Origin: Arthrobacter horti | GTDB taxonomy: Bacteria; Actinomycetota; Actinomycetes; Actinomycetales; Micrococcaceae | Assembly (NCBI RefSeq): GCF_030731045.1 | Contig: NZ_JAVALS010000009.1 | Coordinates: forward strand, 1 to 64,000 | Reading direction: 5' to 3' | DNA length: 64,000 nucleotides | In this document: piece by piece, positions 36,332 through 46,729 of the stretch | Layout of the letters: each line of letters begins with the position of its first letter | Numbering within the stretch: the stretch's first letter is position 1 | Made by a program: the position numbers and the translations under genes | The notes under the pieces: generated by a model | Seen by the model: the letters and a program-made list of their open reading frames with translations, nothing else | Databases searched by the model: none | Told to the model about the DNA's origin: nothing

Positions 36332-36405
36332 TAGCGGTGCCGGGACTCGATCCCGGGACCTCACGATTATGAGTCGTGCGCTCTAACCAGCTGAGCTACA
36401 CCGCC
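36332..36405 (-). tRNA. tRNA-Met (CAT)
   Basis: The 74-nt cloverleaf folds with acceptor GGCGGTG/CACCGCT (a G-U pair at the first position), D arm GCTC..GAGC, anticodon stem CACGA/TCGTG with loop CTCATAA, T arm CCGGG..CCCGG and discriminator A. The anticodon CAT and lack of initiator features (no mismatched first pair with GGG in the anticodon stem) point to elongator tRNA-Met. tRNA-Ile2 (lysidine-modified CAT) cannot be excluded by eye. CCA is not encoded. Confidence 0.9.
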
Positions 36406-36418
36406 ACGGATGAGCAAA

Positions 36419-36457
36419 GCCCGTGCCAAGCCGGTCAATCGCCGCCTTGACACGGGC
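36419..36457 (-). terminator. Hairpin between the two tRNA genes
   Basis: GCCCGTG..CAAG pairs with CTTG..CACGGGC around a 15-base loop, between tRNA-Thr and tRNA-Met. It may terminate or serve as a processing site. Confidence 0.55.
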
Positions 36458-36468
36458 CTCTCATCCAG

Positions 36469-36540
36469 AGCCCCCTGCCGGAATCGATCCGGCGACCTCG
36501 TTCTTACCAAGAACGCGCTCTACCACTGAGCTAAGGGGGC
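36469..36540 (-). tRNA. tRNA-Thr (GGT)
   Basis: The 72-nt cloverleaf has acceptor GCCCCCT/AGGGGGC, D arm GCTC..GAGC, anticodon stem CGTTC/GAACG with loop TTGGTAA (anticodon GGT), T arm GCCGG..CCGGC and discriminator T. CCA is not encoded. Confidence 0.93.
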
Positions 36541-36654
36541 AACGAAGAAATACTTTACCGGATCCGGGGCCGAGTGCAAAATCGAGAAGCCCGCAAAGCC
36601 CCCACTTTGACGCAGATCACATCCGCCCAGCTCAGAACCGCTTTGGCCACCCGT

Positions 36655-37005
36655 TCAGGACGGCAGCCGGAGCACCTGCCCGGGGAACAGATACGCCGGA
36701 TTCGGGACCATCCAGGCGTTCAGCGCGGCAAGCTCGCCGGTGTCCACGCCCCACCGCTCCGCGATCACCTCCAGGGTGTCCCCCTCCCCCACCGTCACGC
36801 TCGCCGGACGGGGCAGAGGCCGCTGAACCACGACGACGCCGGGGCCCGCCTCGGCAGGGCCCTCACTCGGCGCGCCGGGCGCCGGAGAGTCATCGACGGC
36901 GTCGCTGGACGCAACAGCCTCCCCAGCCGCCTCTTGGCCGCCTCCAGCGGCCGGCCAGGGCGCCGCAGCGTGCCGGGGCGCGCCGTCGTCGTCGATGTCC
37001 TGCAC
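36655..37005 (-). CDS. LysM-domain protein
   Basis: The protein is 116 aa from GTG 37005, chosen for the strong GAGGTGG eight bases upstream. Earlier in-frame starts lie inside the terminator of the helicase gene. An Ala/Pro/Gly-rich N-terminal half has no signal peptide or membrane span. A single C-terminal LysM domain (SVTVGEGDTLEVIAERW to FPGQVLRLP) follows. LysM domains bind N-acetylglucosamine glycans. Without an export signal the protein is probably cytoplasmic or leaderless-secreted; the role is unknown. Confidence 0.7.
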   Translation of the reverse strand: MQDIDDDGAPRHAAAPWPAAGGGQEAAGEAVASSDAVDDSPAPGAPSEGPAEAGPGVVVVQRPLPRPASVTVGEGDTLEVIAERWGVDTGELAALNAWMVPNPAYLFPGQVLRLPS

Positions 37006-37030
37006 CGTGTTGTCCACCTCATTAAACGCG

Positions 37031-37063
37031 CGGAGGCGCTCACCCTGAGGGTGAACGCCTCCG
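37031..37063 (-). terminator. Terminator of the DEAD-box helicase gene
   Basis: A CGGAGGCG..CGCCTCCG outer stem and TCACC..GGTGA inner stem form a tight hairpin starting 14 bases after the helicase stop, before the LysM start. Confidence 0.7.
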
Positions 37064-37076
37064 TCCGGAGTATCAG

Positions 37077-39335
<2,259 letters not shown>

Positions 39336-39723
39336 GCGGAAGGAACCTCATTAATTCCAGCCGGGCGGCGCACCACTGATGAGTAGGGTGGCGGCCGCAT
39401 ACGGGCACCGGAGACGGTTTGACCCGGTGCTCGGAAACCCAGCGCTCTTGCAATCCCATGGCCAGGCATCCCACTGCACACCGTCGCTCTCCCAGCGAGT
39501 CCCGCGCAGCGCTTACTTCCGAGCATCCTTGTGCTCAGCCGGCCGTTCCATGAAATATGCCCGCACACCCTGCGGACCCCTTGTTCGACCTGTCCTGCCT
39601 CAAAAATTGGGCAGGATGTATGGAAAACCGGAATTGGGGGATGCATCCATCATACGGGATGGACTTGCCTGCGTGCTACGGGGTGTTCCTGTTAGCTTCC
39701 CCACACCGGGCCATCAGCCGGGT
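39336..39723. other. Long upstream/leader region of the helicase gene
   Basis: There is no supported gene in this 388-base stretch, or in the 448 bases to the MOSC stop at 39784. The ribosome site GAGG lies 11 bases before the helicase ATG. Around 39600-39665 the sequence is distinctly less GC-rich, with an A-run and the GGATGCATCC palindrome, and probably holds the promoter. The rest would be a long transcribed leader with several small GC-rich inverted repeats. Confidence 0.4.
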
Positions 39724-39780
39724 TGAGTGCTCAGTAGTGGCGGGTTCGAGCGCCGCCAAGCCACCACAAGTGAGCACTCA
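39724..39780. repeat. Long intergenic palindrome
   Basis: TGAGTGCTCA and its identical complement bound 57 bases, with GTGG/CCAC and GG/CC pairing further in. It ends 3 bases before the MOSC gene stop and would act as its terminator. Confidence 0.7.
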
Positions 39781-39783
39781 GCG

Positions 39784-40446
39784 TCAGAGGGCGCGGCCCA
39801 GGCGGCGCTCCAGCTTCTCAAACTCCTCGTGATACTCCTCCTGAAGCACGATGTGCCCGTCCGCCTCGGCGTCGCGCAGCGCGTCCACGAGCTCCAGGCT
39901 CGGTTCGCTGAACCACTGACCGATCGTCACACCGTGCTCGGGGACGTAGTTGCGGTGGATGTGGTCCCCGGCCTTGATGGATCCCGGCTTGATGACACGC
40001 AGATAGCAGCCCACGCGGCCGGCCTCGGTGAACCGCTTCACCCAGCGTTCCTCCTGGACGTGGCGCTGGAACGTGGAGCACGGCACCCGCGGCGACGTCA
40101 CTTCGAGTTCGACGTCCGTGCCGATCCTCCAGCGCTCACCGATCACGGCGTTCGTGGTCTCCACGCCGCTCACGCGCAGGTTCTCCCCGAAGTAGCCCGG
40201 GGCGATCTCCCGGCCGAGCTCCGAGGCCCAGAAGTCGGCGTCGTCCTGGGAGAAGGCGTAGACGGCCTGGTCGAAGCCGCCGTGATTGGCGCGGTCCGCC
40301 TGGACGTCGCCGTGCAGGCCCAGCCGGTGCACGGTGACCGGGCCTTCGACGGGGCGCTTGTCGATGGCGGTCACCCCCACGCGGCCCTCCACGTCAGGGT
40401 GCAGTTCATGGACTCGGCAGACGGCCAGCAGGGTTCCCGGGTGCAT
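39784..40446 (-). CDS. MOSC domain protein, YiiM-like
   Basis: The 220-aa protein has a MOSC beta-barrel (Moco sulfurase C-terminal-like) with GLHGDVQADRANHGG, GYFGENLRVSG and the conserved Cys in SPRVPCSTF. A C-terminal 3-alpha segment as in YiiM follows. Family members transfer sulfur or reduce N-hydroxylated compounds with the molybdenum cofactor. It is a single gene between two long palindromes. Confidence 0.87.
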   Translation of the reverse strand: MHPGTLLAVCRVHELHPDVEGRVGVTAIDKRPVEGPVTVHRLGLHGDVQADRANHGGFDQAVYAFSQDDADFWASELGREIAPGYFGENLRVSGVETTNAVIGERWRIGTDVELEVTSPRVPCSTFQRHVQEERWVKRFTEAGRVGCYLRVIKPGSIKAGDHIHRNYVPEHGVTIGQWFSEPSLELVDALRDAEADGHIVLQEEYHEEFEKLERRLGRAL

Positions 40447-40465
40447 ACCCCCAGCCTAGCCCCGT

Positions 40466-40538
40466 CGCCGAGACAGTGGCTTTCCGCTGAGACAGTGGGT
40501 TTAAACCACTGTCTCAGCGGAAACCCACTGTTTCAGCG
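40466..40538. repeat. Nested long palindrome with duplicated unit
   Basis: The unit CCGCTGAGACAGTGGGTTT occurs twice in one direction and twice in the other, giving an inner near-perfect palindrome (40485-40520) inside a larger one. GTTTAAAC lies at the centre. It lies 3' of the response regulator gene (stop 40566) and 20 bases upstream of the MOSC start. Confidence 0.8.
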
Positions 40539-40565
40539 GTAGGGTGGCCCGCATAATCCGGTGCC

Positions 40566-41240
40566 CTACGGCTCGAAGCGGTATCCCATGCCGGGTTCGG
40601 TGAGCAGGTGCCGGGGGCTGGCCGGGTCCTTCTCCAGCTTGCGGCGCAGCTGGTTCAGGTACACCCGCAGGTACTGGGTCTCCTTGGCGTATGCCGGGCC
40701 CCACACCTGCAGGAGCAACTGCTGCTGGCTGACCAGACGGCCCTGGTTGCGCACCAGGATCTCCAGGATGCTCCATTCCGTCGGGGTGAGGCGGACCTCG
40801 GCGCCGTCGCGCGTGATCTTCCGGGCGGCCAGGTCCACGGTGAAGTCGGCCCCCTGCACCTGCGGGACCTCATGGGTGACGGCGGAGCGCCGCGTCGCAG
40901 CCCGCAGCCGGGCCATGAGCTCCTCGATGCCGAACGGCTTGGTGACGTAGTCGTCCGCCCCGGCGTCCAGGGCCGCCACCTTGTCATGCGAGCCGTGCCG
41001 CGCGGACAGCACGATCACGGGGACCTCGCTCCACTGCCGCAGCCAGCGGATGAAGTCCACGCCGTCGCCGTCGGGCAGTCCGAGGTCCAGGATCACCACC
41101 TCCGGCTTCTCCTCCGCCGCCAGCCGCCGCGCCACCGCCTCATTGGGCGCCAGCACGCACTGGTAGCCGTGGACCTTGAAGTTCAGCTGGAGCGCCCGGG
41201 CGATGCCGTGCTCGTCCTCCACCACCAGGACCTTGGTCAC
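40566..41240 (-). CDS. kdpE: KdpE-like response regulator
   Basis: The 224-aa OmpR-family regulator has a receiver domain with the acidic pair near residues 8-10, the phospho-acceptor Asp52 in VVILDLGLPDG and the switch Lys in TKPFG. The winged helix (LTPTEWSILEILVRNQG, then YLRVYLNQLRRKLE) is of the KdpE type. It starts with GTG overlapping the kinase stop (GTGA). KdpE normally induces potassium transporter genes; no kdpFABC genes lie within the window. Confidence 0.85.
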   Translation of the reverse strand: MTKVLVVEDEHGIARALQLNFKVHGYQCVLAPNEAVARRLAAEEKPEVVILDLGLPDGDGVDFIRWLRQWSEVPVIVLSARHGSHDKVAALDAGADDYVTKPFGIEELMARLRAATRRSAVTHEVPQVQGADFTVDLAARKITRDGAEVRLTPTEWSILEILVRNQGRLVSQQQLLLQVWGPAYAKETQYLRVYLNQLRRKLEKDPASPRHLLTEPGMGYRFEP

Positions 41241-42721
41241 CGCTCCGCCTCCGTGTCATGCCCTTCCGCCAGCGGCAGGGTCACCACCATAGTGACACCT
41301 CCGCCGGCGGTCGCCTCGGCCCGGAGCCGCCCGCCCATGACCTGGGTGAATCCGCGCGCCACCGCCAGACCCAGCCCCACGCCGCGGACGCCGTCCTGGG
41401 TGGAGTCGTCCATGCTCTGGAACGGCTGGAACAGCTCTTCCTGGTGCGCCAGGTCCATCCCCGGACCGTGGTCCTCCACCAGAAGTTCCGCGGCGGGCCG
41501 GTTCCTCAGAGTCGCGCTGTTCCGGACCATGATCCTGATCCGACTGCCCCGCCCGTGCCGGACGGCGTTCTCCGCGATGTTGGCCACCACCCGCTCCAGC
41601 ATGCCCGCGTCCGCCAGCACGGGCGGATGCCCGGCGACCTCCACGGTGACCAGTTCCGCCGGGACGTGATGCAGCGCCCGGTCCATGACGTCCGTCCAGC
41701 GGACGGGGCCCAACAGCGGCGCGGCCGACTCTCCCGTGAGGCGCGACATGTCCAGCAGATTCGCCACCAAGGAGGAGAGCCGGTCCGTGTACTCCTCGAT
41801 CGTGGCGAGCAGTTCCGCCTGCTCCTCCGGCGTGAATGTGACGCCCGGAAGCCGCAGTGTGGCGACATTGAGCTTCACGCCGGCGATCGGGGTCCGCAGA
41901 TCATGGGACACCGCCTGCAGGATGGCCGTGCGCATCACATTGCCCTCGTTCAACCGGGCGTTCTCCCGCTGGCTGATCACCAGCTCCTGCCGCTCGCGCA
42001 CGGCCACCACCAACGCCACGAACGCACCGAGCAGGTGCTGCTGCCGCGCGTCGAGCTCACTGCCACCCACCAGCAGACGGTACTGATCGCCGACGGCGAC
42101 GGCGGCTCCCGCGGCCGCCGAACGCGCCGGAGCCTCGGCTGAGGTGCTGGCCAGCAGGCGTTCCACCTGCGGCGCGTTGGGTGAGGCGGCGTCGTCGTCC
42201 ACGGCCAGCAGGGAGACGGGACGGCCGTCCAGCGTCTCGCTGAGGCGGCGCAGGAAGGATTCGAGGGAGTCGTCCGAGCCGAGGATGCGCAAAGCCAGGC
42301 TGTTCAGCAACGACGCCTCATCGCGCGCCTGCTCCGCCTGCGCCGCACGGCGCCCGGCAAGCCCCACGGCGATACCCATGGAGCAGGCCACCACCAGGAA
42401 GATCGCCAGCGTCACGGCGTCCTGCGGATCCACCAGGTGGAAGGAACCGATGGGCTGCGTGGAGAACAGGTTGAGCATCACCATGGCGATCAGGGACGCC
42501 ACCACAGCCGGCCACACCCCGCCGAGCGCGGCGACCAGCACGGCGCCCGCCAGGTGCAGCAGGAGGACTGTGGTGAACGTCCGGAAGCCGGCCGCCGTGG
42601 CCACGAGTTCGATCGTGACCGGCAGTGCCACCGCCAGGACCAGGCCCAGCCCGGGCCGCTGCACACCGAAGATCAGGCGGCTGAAGCCGCGGATCCGCTC
42701 CCAGGGCTCAGTGTCCGTCAT
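41237..42721 (-). CDS. KdpD-like sensor kinase lacking the KdpD input domain
   Basis: The 494-aa protein begins directly at the four-helix DUF4118 membrane region (about residues 25-125). A GAF-like linker, a HisKA domain with His273 in AVSHDLRTPIAG, and HATPase boxes (NIAENAVRHG, DHGPGMDL, GVGLGLAVARG) follow. Full KdpD proteins have about 370 more residues at the N-terminus (KdpD and Usp domains that sense ions). Those are missing and no frame upstream supplies them. It is a short, C-terminal-half KdpD paired with the KdpE-like gene. Confidence 0.85.
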   Translation of the reverse strand: MTDTEPWERIRGFSRLIFGVQRPGLGLVLAVALPVTIELVATAAGFRTFTTVLLLHLAGAVLVAALGGVWPAVVASLIAMVMLNLFSTQPIGSFHLVDPQDAVTLAIFLVVACSMGIAVGLAGRRAAQAEQARDEASLLNSLALRILGSDDSLESFLRRLSETLDGRPVSLLAVDDDAASPNAPQVERLLASTSAEAPARSAAAGAAVAVGDQYRLLVGGSELDARQQHLLGAFVALVVAVRERQELVISQRENARLNEGNVMRTAILQAVSHDLRTPIAGVKLNVATLRLPGVTFTPEEQAELLATIEEYTDRLSSLVANLLDMSRLTGESAAPLLGPVRWTDVMDRALHHVPAELVTVEVAGHPPVLADAGMLERVVANIAENAVRHGRGSRIRIMVRNSATLRNRPAAELLVEDHGPGMDLAHQEELFQPFQSMDDSTQDGVRGVGLGLAVARGFTQVMGGRLRAEATAGGGVTMVVTLPLAEGHDTEAER

Positions 42722-42859
42722 GGCTCCAGTCTGTCAGGCCGGCCGCCCTTCCGGTCCGCGTGGGCAGCCCTCCCCATGACATTCGCGGTCCCTCGGCCTG
42801 GGCGCTCAGTACACTGGCTCGTGGGCCGGCCGGGCCCCGTTCCGTGGGAGGAAGTCACA

Positions 42860-43528
42860 GTGCCAGCAGAGGACCAGCCAGCGGTGCCGCATCCGCCAGG
42901 GCACGACGGCGGGACGCGGACTCCCGGGGACGGCGCAGGACGTCGGGGCGAAGGGACGGCGCCGGCGCCGCCATGGCAGCCTCCCGCACCGCCGCTGGAC
43001 CCCGAGCTGGTCAGCCAGGGCGCCGACGCGGTGGCCAATGGAGGCGTGTTCCCGGGCCGGCGGGAGAGTTTCCAGGACGAACTGAACCGGACTCAGGACA
43101 AGGACCTGGCCGCCGCAGCGGCCCAGCAGCGCAAGCGCAGGACCCGCCGGACCGTGGTGATCTCGCTGGGCGTGACCGCGCTCCTGGCAGGCACCATCGC
43201 CGCCGTCGTCTCCAGTCAGGATGACGGCAGTGACTACGCCGAGGTGTGCACGGACCAAAGCACCCAGCTGCGGGTGGACGATTCGAACTGCGACAGCTCC
43301 GCGGGCCGCGGCAGCCACGTGTACGGCTGGTACTTCTTCGCCCGCGGCTCCATGATCCCGTCCGTCGGTTCCTCGGTGCGGGGCCTCTCGGGAGGCACGT
43401 CCACGCTCCCCTCCGGCACGACGGCGGCCAAGGGCTTCTCCTCCAGCGGCGGCAGCTTCTCCAAGGGCACCACCAGCAGGGGCGGCTTCGGCGGCAGCTC
43501 CGACGGCGGCAAGAGCTCGGGAGGCTGA
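42860..43528 (+). CDS. YgiB-like (DUF1190-type) membrane-anchored protein
   Basis: The 222-aa protein starts at GTG 42860, behind GGGAGGAAG. A Pro-rich cytoplasmic N-terminus (residues 1-90), a basic stretch QQRKRRTRRTV and one membrane helix lead to an outside region with two Cys (VCTDQ, NCDSS), GWYFFARG and a Gly/Ser-rich tail containing TSRGGFGGSS. That tail matches the RGGFG tail of E. coli YgiB. The next gene, two bases on, encodes a YgiC-like ligase, repeating the E. coli ygiB-ygiC order. The similarity is from recall; function of YgiB is unknown. Confidence 0.6.
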   Translation: MPAEDQPAVPHPPGHDGGTRTPGDGAGRRGEGTAPAPPWQPPAPPLDPELVSQGADAVANGGVFPGRRESFQDELNRTQDKDLAAAAAQQRKRRTRRTVVISLGVTALLAGTIAAVVSSQDDGSDYAEVCTDQSTQLRVDDSNCDSSAGRGSHVYGWYFFARGSMIPSVGSSVRGLSGGTSTLPSGTTAAKGFSSSGGSFSKGTTSRGGFGGSSDGGKSSGG

Positions 43529-43530
43529 TC

Positions 43531-44718
43531 ATGCGGCGATTGACGGCCACCCCGCGCCCGGACTGGCGCGAGAAGATCGAATCCGTGGGACTGGTGTTCT
43601 CCGCCTCCACCAAGCCGGACGGCACCCAGGTGGAGTACTGGCACGAGTCCGCCTACTACGAGTTCTCCATGGATGAGGTGGAGCGGCTGGAGCTCGTGGC
43701 GGAGGACATGCACCGCATGTGCCTGGAGGCCGCACGTTTCCTGGGCACCGGTGCCATGGGCGATCTGGGCATCGGGCCCCAGGCGCGTGAACTGGCCGTC
43801 GCCTCGCTGGAGGCCGCGGACCCCGACGTGTACGGCCGCTTCGACTTCGCCTACGACGGCCACGGGGACGCCAAGCTCTTCGAGTACAACGCGGACACCC
43901 CCACGGGGCTCATCGAGGCGTCCCTGGCCCAGTGGTACTGGCTGCAGGACGTGATGCCGGAGAAGGACCAGTGGAACGGCATCCATGAGGCGCTGATCGA
44001 GCAGTGGAAGCGGTACCGTTCCCGGACGGGCATGTCCCGGCTCCACCTGGCGCATGCCGGGAACGAGGACTCCGGTGAGGACTGGATGACCACGGCCTAC
44101 ATGCGGGACGTGGCCGAGCAGGCCGGCTGGGCCACCGTGGGCATCAACATGGCGGACATCGGCTGGAACCACGGCTATCAGCGCTTCGTGGACCTGGACG
44201 ACTACCCCATCAGCACCCTGTTCAAGCTGTACCCGTGGGAGCAGATGGTCCGGGAGCCGTTCGGCCAGTACCTCCTGGCGCGCGAGCTGAACCCGGCCTG
44301 GGTGGAGCCCGCCTGGAAGATGCTGCTGTCCAACAAGGCGCTCCTGGCCGCGCTCTGGCACCTCTACCCCGGGCACCCGAACCTGCTGCCCGCGTATCTG
44401 GATTCGCCGCGGGACCTGGAGGCCTGGGTGGCCAAGCCGCTGCACGGCCGGGAGGGCGACAACATCCGGATCCACGCGCCGGGCATCGAGCTGGAGCAGC
44501 CCGGCGACTACGGCCGCGAAGGCTGGTGCTACCAGGCGTACCAGCAGCTTCCGGACTTCGACGGGAATCACCCCGTGCTGGGACTCTGGGTGGTCAACGG
44601 CGAATCCGTGGGCTGCGGCATCCGTGAATCGGACGGCCCCGTGACGGACTTCTACTGCCGCTTCGTGCCCAACACCATCGACGCACCGGCTCCGGCGGTG
44701 GGAGCTACGGCGTCCTGA
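43531..44718 (+). CDS. Glutathionylspermidine synthase-like ATP-grasp protein (YgiC-like)
   Basis: The 395-aa protein has the C-terminal ATP-grasp amidase-less synthase fold. Visible are YEFSMDEVERLE, the metal/ATP-binding FEYNADTPTGLIE, KLYPWEQMVREPFG, the VAKPLHGREGDNIRI loop and DFYCRFVPNTID. Characterised relatives join peptides to amines, but YgiC-type members do not make glutathionylspermidine, and actinobacteria lack glutathione. The true substrate is open. It follows the YgiB-like gene with a 2-base gap. Its last 14 bases overlap the tail of the convergent DUF2264 gene. Confidence 0.87.
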   Translation: MRRLTATPRPDWREKIESVGLVFSASTKPDGTQVEYWHESAYYEFSMDEVERLELVAEDMHRMCLEAARFLGTGAMGDLGIGPQARELAVASLEAADPDVYGRFDFAYDGHGDAKLFEYNADTPTGLIEASLAQWYWLQDVMPEKDQWNGIHEALIEQWKRYRSRTGMSRLHLAHAGNEDSGEDWMTTAYMRDVAEQAGWATVGINMADIGWNHGYQRFVDLDDYPISTLFKLYPWEQMVREPFGQYLLARELNPAWVEPAWKMLLSNKALLAALWHLYPGHPNLLPAYLDSPRDLEAWVAKPLHGREGDNIRIHAPGIELEQPGDYGREGWCYQAYQQLPDFDGNHPVLGLWVVNGESVGCGIRESDGPVTDFYCRFVPNTIDAPAPAVGATAS

Positions 44719-46618
44719 AGTCCAGCGCCAGGACGAACGGCTCGCCCTCTCCCACGGGCTCCATCCGGACGCGCGCCCAGACCCGGCCGTCGTGTTCCCG
44801 GAGCGTGGCCTCGCCGGGTCGGTGTGTGAGAGCCTCGCGGCCCAGGTGATGGACGCTCGCCCGCAGCGTGACCGGCCCGTCCAGCGTCGACTCCGCCACG
44901 GGGCAGCGAGCGTCGCCGAACGCGGTGCTCCCCTGAACCTCGCGGACGACGACGGCGGGCGCGGCGTCCGCGCGCCGGTCCCCGCTGCTCAGGTGCTCGG
45001 TGTTCAGGTCTCCGCTGCTCAGGTCCTCGGTGTTCAGCGGCCAGAGCGTGGACTGGACGCCGCCGGCGGCGGCCCAGCCGCCGTCCCTGACCGTCACGCC
45101 GTCGGCGTCCCAGCCCTCCGGCACCGTGATCCGGTGCACCCGCAATTGGTAGCCGCCGCGCGCCGTCGTGCCCGTGGCGACGGTGACGGGCTGTTCCGCC
45201 TCATCCTCGGTGGCCGAGAAGACGGGGCGGTGGAAGCTCGCCAGGGTGCCGTCCGAGGCAGGCAGGCGGTGGATGCGGCTGCGCCACGAGGCGGTGCCGT
45301 CCGGGCGGATGAGGGCCAGGTGGTTGTCGACGGCCTGGCCGGCCTCGGCGCCGGTGGCCGTGAGCGGGCCGGTGGCGCTGGAGTAGGCGAGGCGGCTGTA
45401 GAGGTCGTTGTCGGGGGCGGGGCCGTAGTGCTTGTCGCTGCCGTGGTTGGCCAGCTGGGCGATGCCGTCGGGGCCGCGGTGCAGGAGGAAACCCGGGGCA
45501 GACAGGGTGGTGGCCGTTTCACCGGGCGCCGGGGCGACAGGCTGCCAGAAAGGGCTGTCCTCCGGGATCAGCAGGGCCAGGAACGCCTTGGAGGACCAGT
45601 ACGGGGAGCCGGGGCCGGAGTACTCCTGAACCATGGGCTCGTAGGGACCGTGCCAGCCGAGGGTGGCGATGCCGTCCGGGTAGGCGTCCGCCGTGTCGAA
45701 GTACTCGAGCGCGCGGGTCGCAACGGTGCCGAAGCTGGCGAGTTCCGCCGGGCTCAGTTCCTCCCCCAGGAACAGCGCACCGAGGGCGAGCGGGGCCACT
45801 GCGGCGTAGCGGTAGGTGAGGGAGCGGCCCTGGAAGAGCGGCGCGCCGTCGTCGCCGAAGAACTCCGGGTAGTGCCGAAGGAACTCCGCCAGGCGCTCGC
45901 GGTAGCGGGGCAGGCGTTCCGCGGCCCAGGGGTGCGGTTCCGCACGTTGGCCGGCGAAGCGGCACCAGAGCAGCGGGTACAGATGCAGGGCCCAGCCGCA
46001 GTAGTAGTCGAAGAAGTCGCCGGTGCCGTCGTTGTCGCCGTCGCGGTACCAGCCCTCGCCGGCGTACCAGTCCTCGATCCGGTCCAGCCCGGCCGTCACG
46101 TGCTCCGGGTTGTGCGGGTAGCCGGCGCCGGCCAGGAACTCGGCCACGTGGACGCTGAACAGGACCCAGTTGTTGTCCCAGGCCTCGGCGGTGCTGGAGC
46201 CCTGGAGCCAGGCGGCCACCACGTCCTGCTCGTTGCGGCTCATGCGGTCCCAGAGCCAGGGTTTGCTGAGTTGGAGCGCGATCGCCACGGAGGCGGCCTC
46301 CACCAGGGCCTGTGTCCGGCCGGCGACGGGGTTCCAGGACTCGGCCCCGTCACGGGCGGCCCCGGCCACGAGCCCGCTGCGGTACCAGTCGAGGTGGCCG
46401 TGCGGGTCCTCTCCCCCGGTGCCGGCCACGCGGAGCGCGGCCAGGAGGAACGTCCGGGCGAAGCCCTCCAGCTCGTCGGAGCGGACGCCGGAGATGGACG
46501 GGCGTCCGGACAGGTGCACCAGCGCGTGGTGCGGTGAGAAGTGCGGCCGCAGCGCCAGAAGCTGCCGGTCCGCGAAGCCGGTCCAGTACGCGCGGCGCTG
46601 CGCGGCGTCGTCGTTCAT
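44705..46618 (-). CDS. DUF2264 protein (alpha/alpha-barrel, glycan-related)
   Basis: The 637-aa protein has an N-terminal alpha/alpha-barrel-like region (residues 1-390; WAGxxR-like helices, AWDNNWVLFSVHVAEFL, YCGWALHLYPLLW) and a C-terminal beta-rich part, the usual DUF2264 layout. Homologs sit in loci for plant or pectic sugar catabolism and resemble unsaturated glycan hydrolases. A 30-base tandem duplication (44982-45041) duplicates the peptide SGDLNTE(D/H)LS. It is divergent from a hybrid regulator, with an operator-like palindrome between. The enzyme activity is unproven. Confidence 0.85.
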   Translation of the reverse strand: MNDDAAQRRAYWTGFADRQLLALRPHFSPHHALVHLSGRPSISGVRSDELEGFARTFLLAALRVAGTGGEDPHGHLDWYRSGLVAGAARDGAESWNPVAGRTQALVEAASVAIALQLSKPWLWDRMSRNEQDVVAAWLQGSSTAEAWDNNWVLFSVHVAEFLAGAGYPHNPEHVTAGLDRIEDWYAGEGWYRDGDNDGTGDFFDYYCGWALHLYPLLWCRFAGQRAEPHPWAAERLPRYRERLAEFLRHYPEFFGDDGAPLFQGRSLTYRYAAVAPLALGALFLGEELSPAELASFGTVATRALEYFDTADAYPDGIATLGWHGPYEPMVQEYSGPGSPYWSSKAFLALLIPEDSPFWQPVAPAPGETATTLSAPGFLLHRGPDGIAQLANHGSDKHYGPAPDNDLYSRLAYSSATGPLTATGAEAGQAVDNHLALIRPDGTASWRSRIHRLPASDGTLASFHRPVFSATEDEAEQPVTVATGTTARGGYQLRVHRITVPEGWDADGVTVRDGGWAAAGGVQSTLWPLNTEDLSSGDLNTEHLSSGDRRADAAPAVVVREVQGSTAFGDARCPVAESTLDGPVTLRASVHHLGREALTHRPGEATLREHDGRVWARVRMEPVGEGEPFVLALDFRTP

Positions 46619-46688
46619 GAGTCCTCCTGCGTGGTCCGCGTCCTGGAAACGTCTTGACCACGCTAGGCGCGCCGATGTTCAGTTGGAA

Positions 46689-46702
46689 GTGAATCCGTTC
46701 AC
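46689..46702. promoter_or_regulatory. Probable operator for the DeoR-LacI hybrid regulator
   Basis: GTGAA-TCCG-TTCAC is a perfect 5+5 inverted repeat nested inside a wider TGTTCAG..CTGAACA pair (46677-46719). It lies in the divergent promoter between DUF2264 and the regulator. GTTCAGTTGGAAG just left of it recurs with one change at 47876-47888. Confidence 0.55.
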
Positions 46703-46729
46703 ATGAAAGCAGCTGAACAGCGAGGGACC

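Noticed and set aside
39557-39832. Possible small gene in the helicase-MOSC gap
   Set aside because: The frame runs through the palindrome and into the MOSC coding end, with an unlikely Arg-rich tail and no ribosome site.
46703-46729. ATG 46703 as start of the hybrid regulator
   Set aside because: It lies directly against the palindrome and has no ribosome site, while ATG 46730 has AGGG and matches the usual DeoR start.
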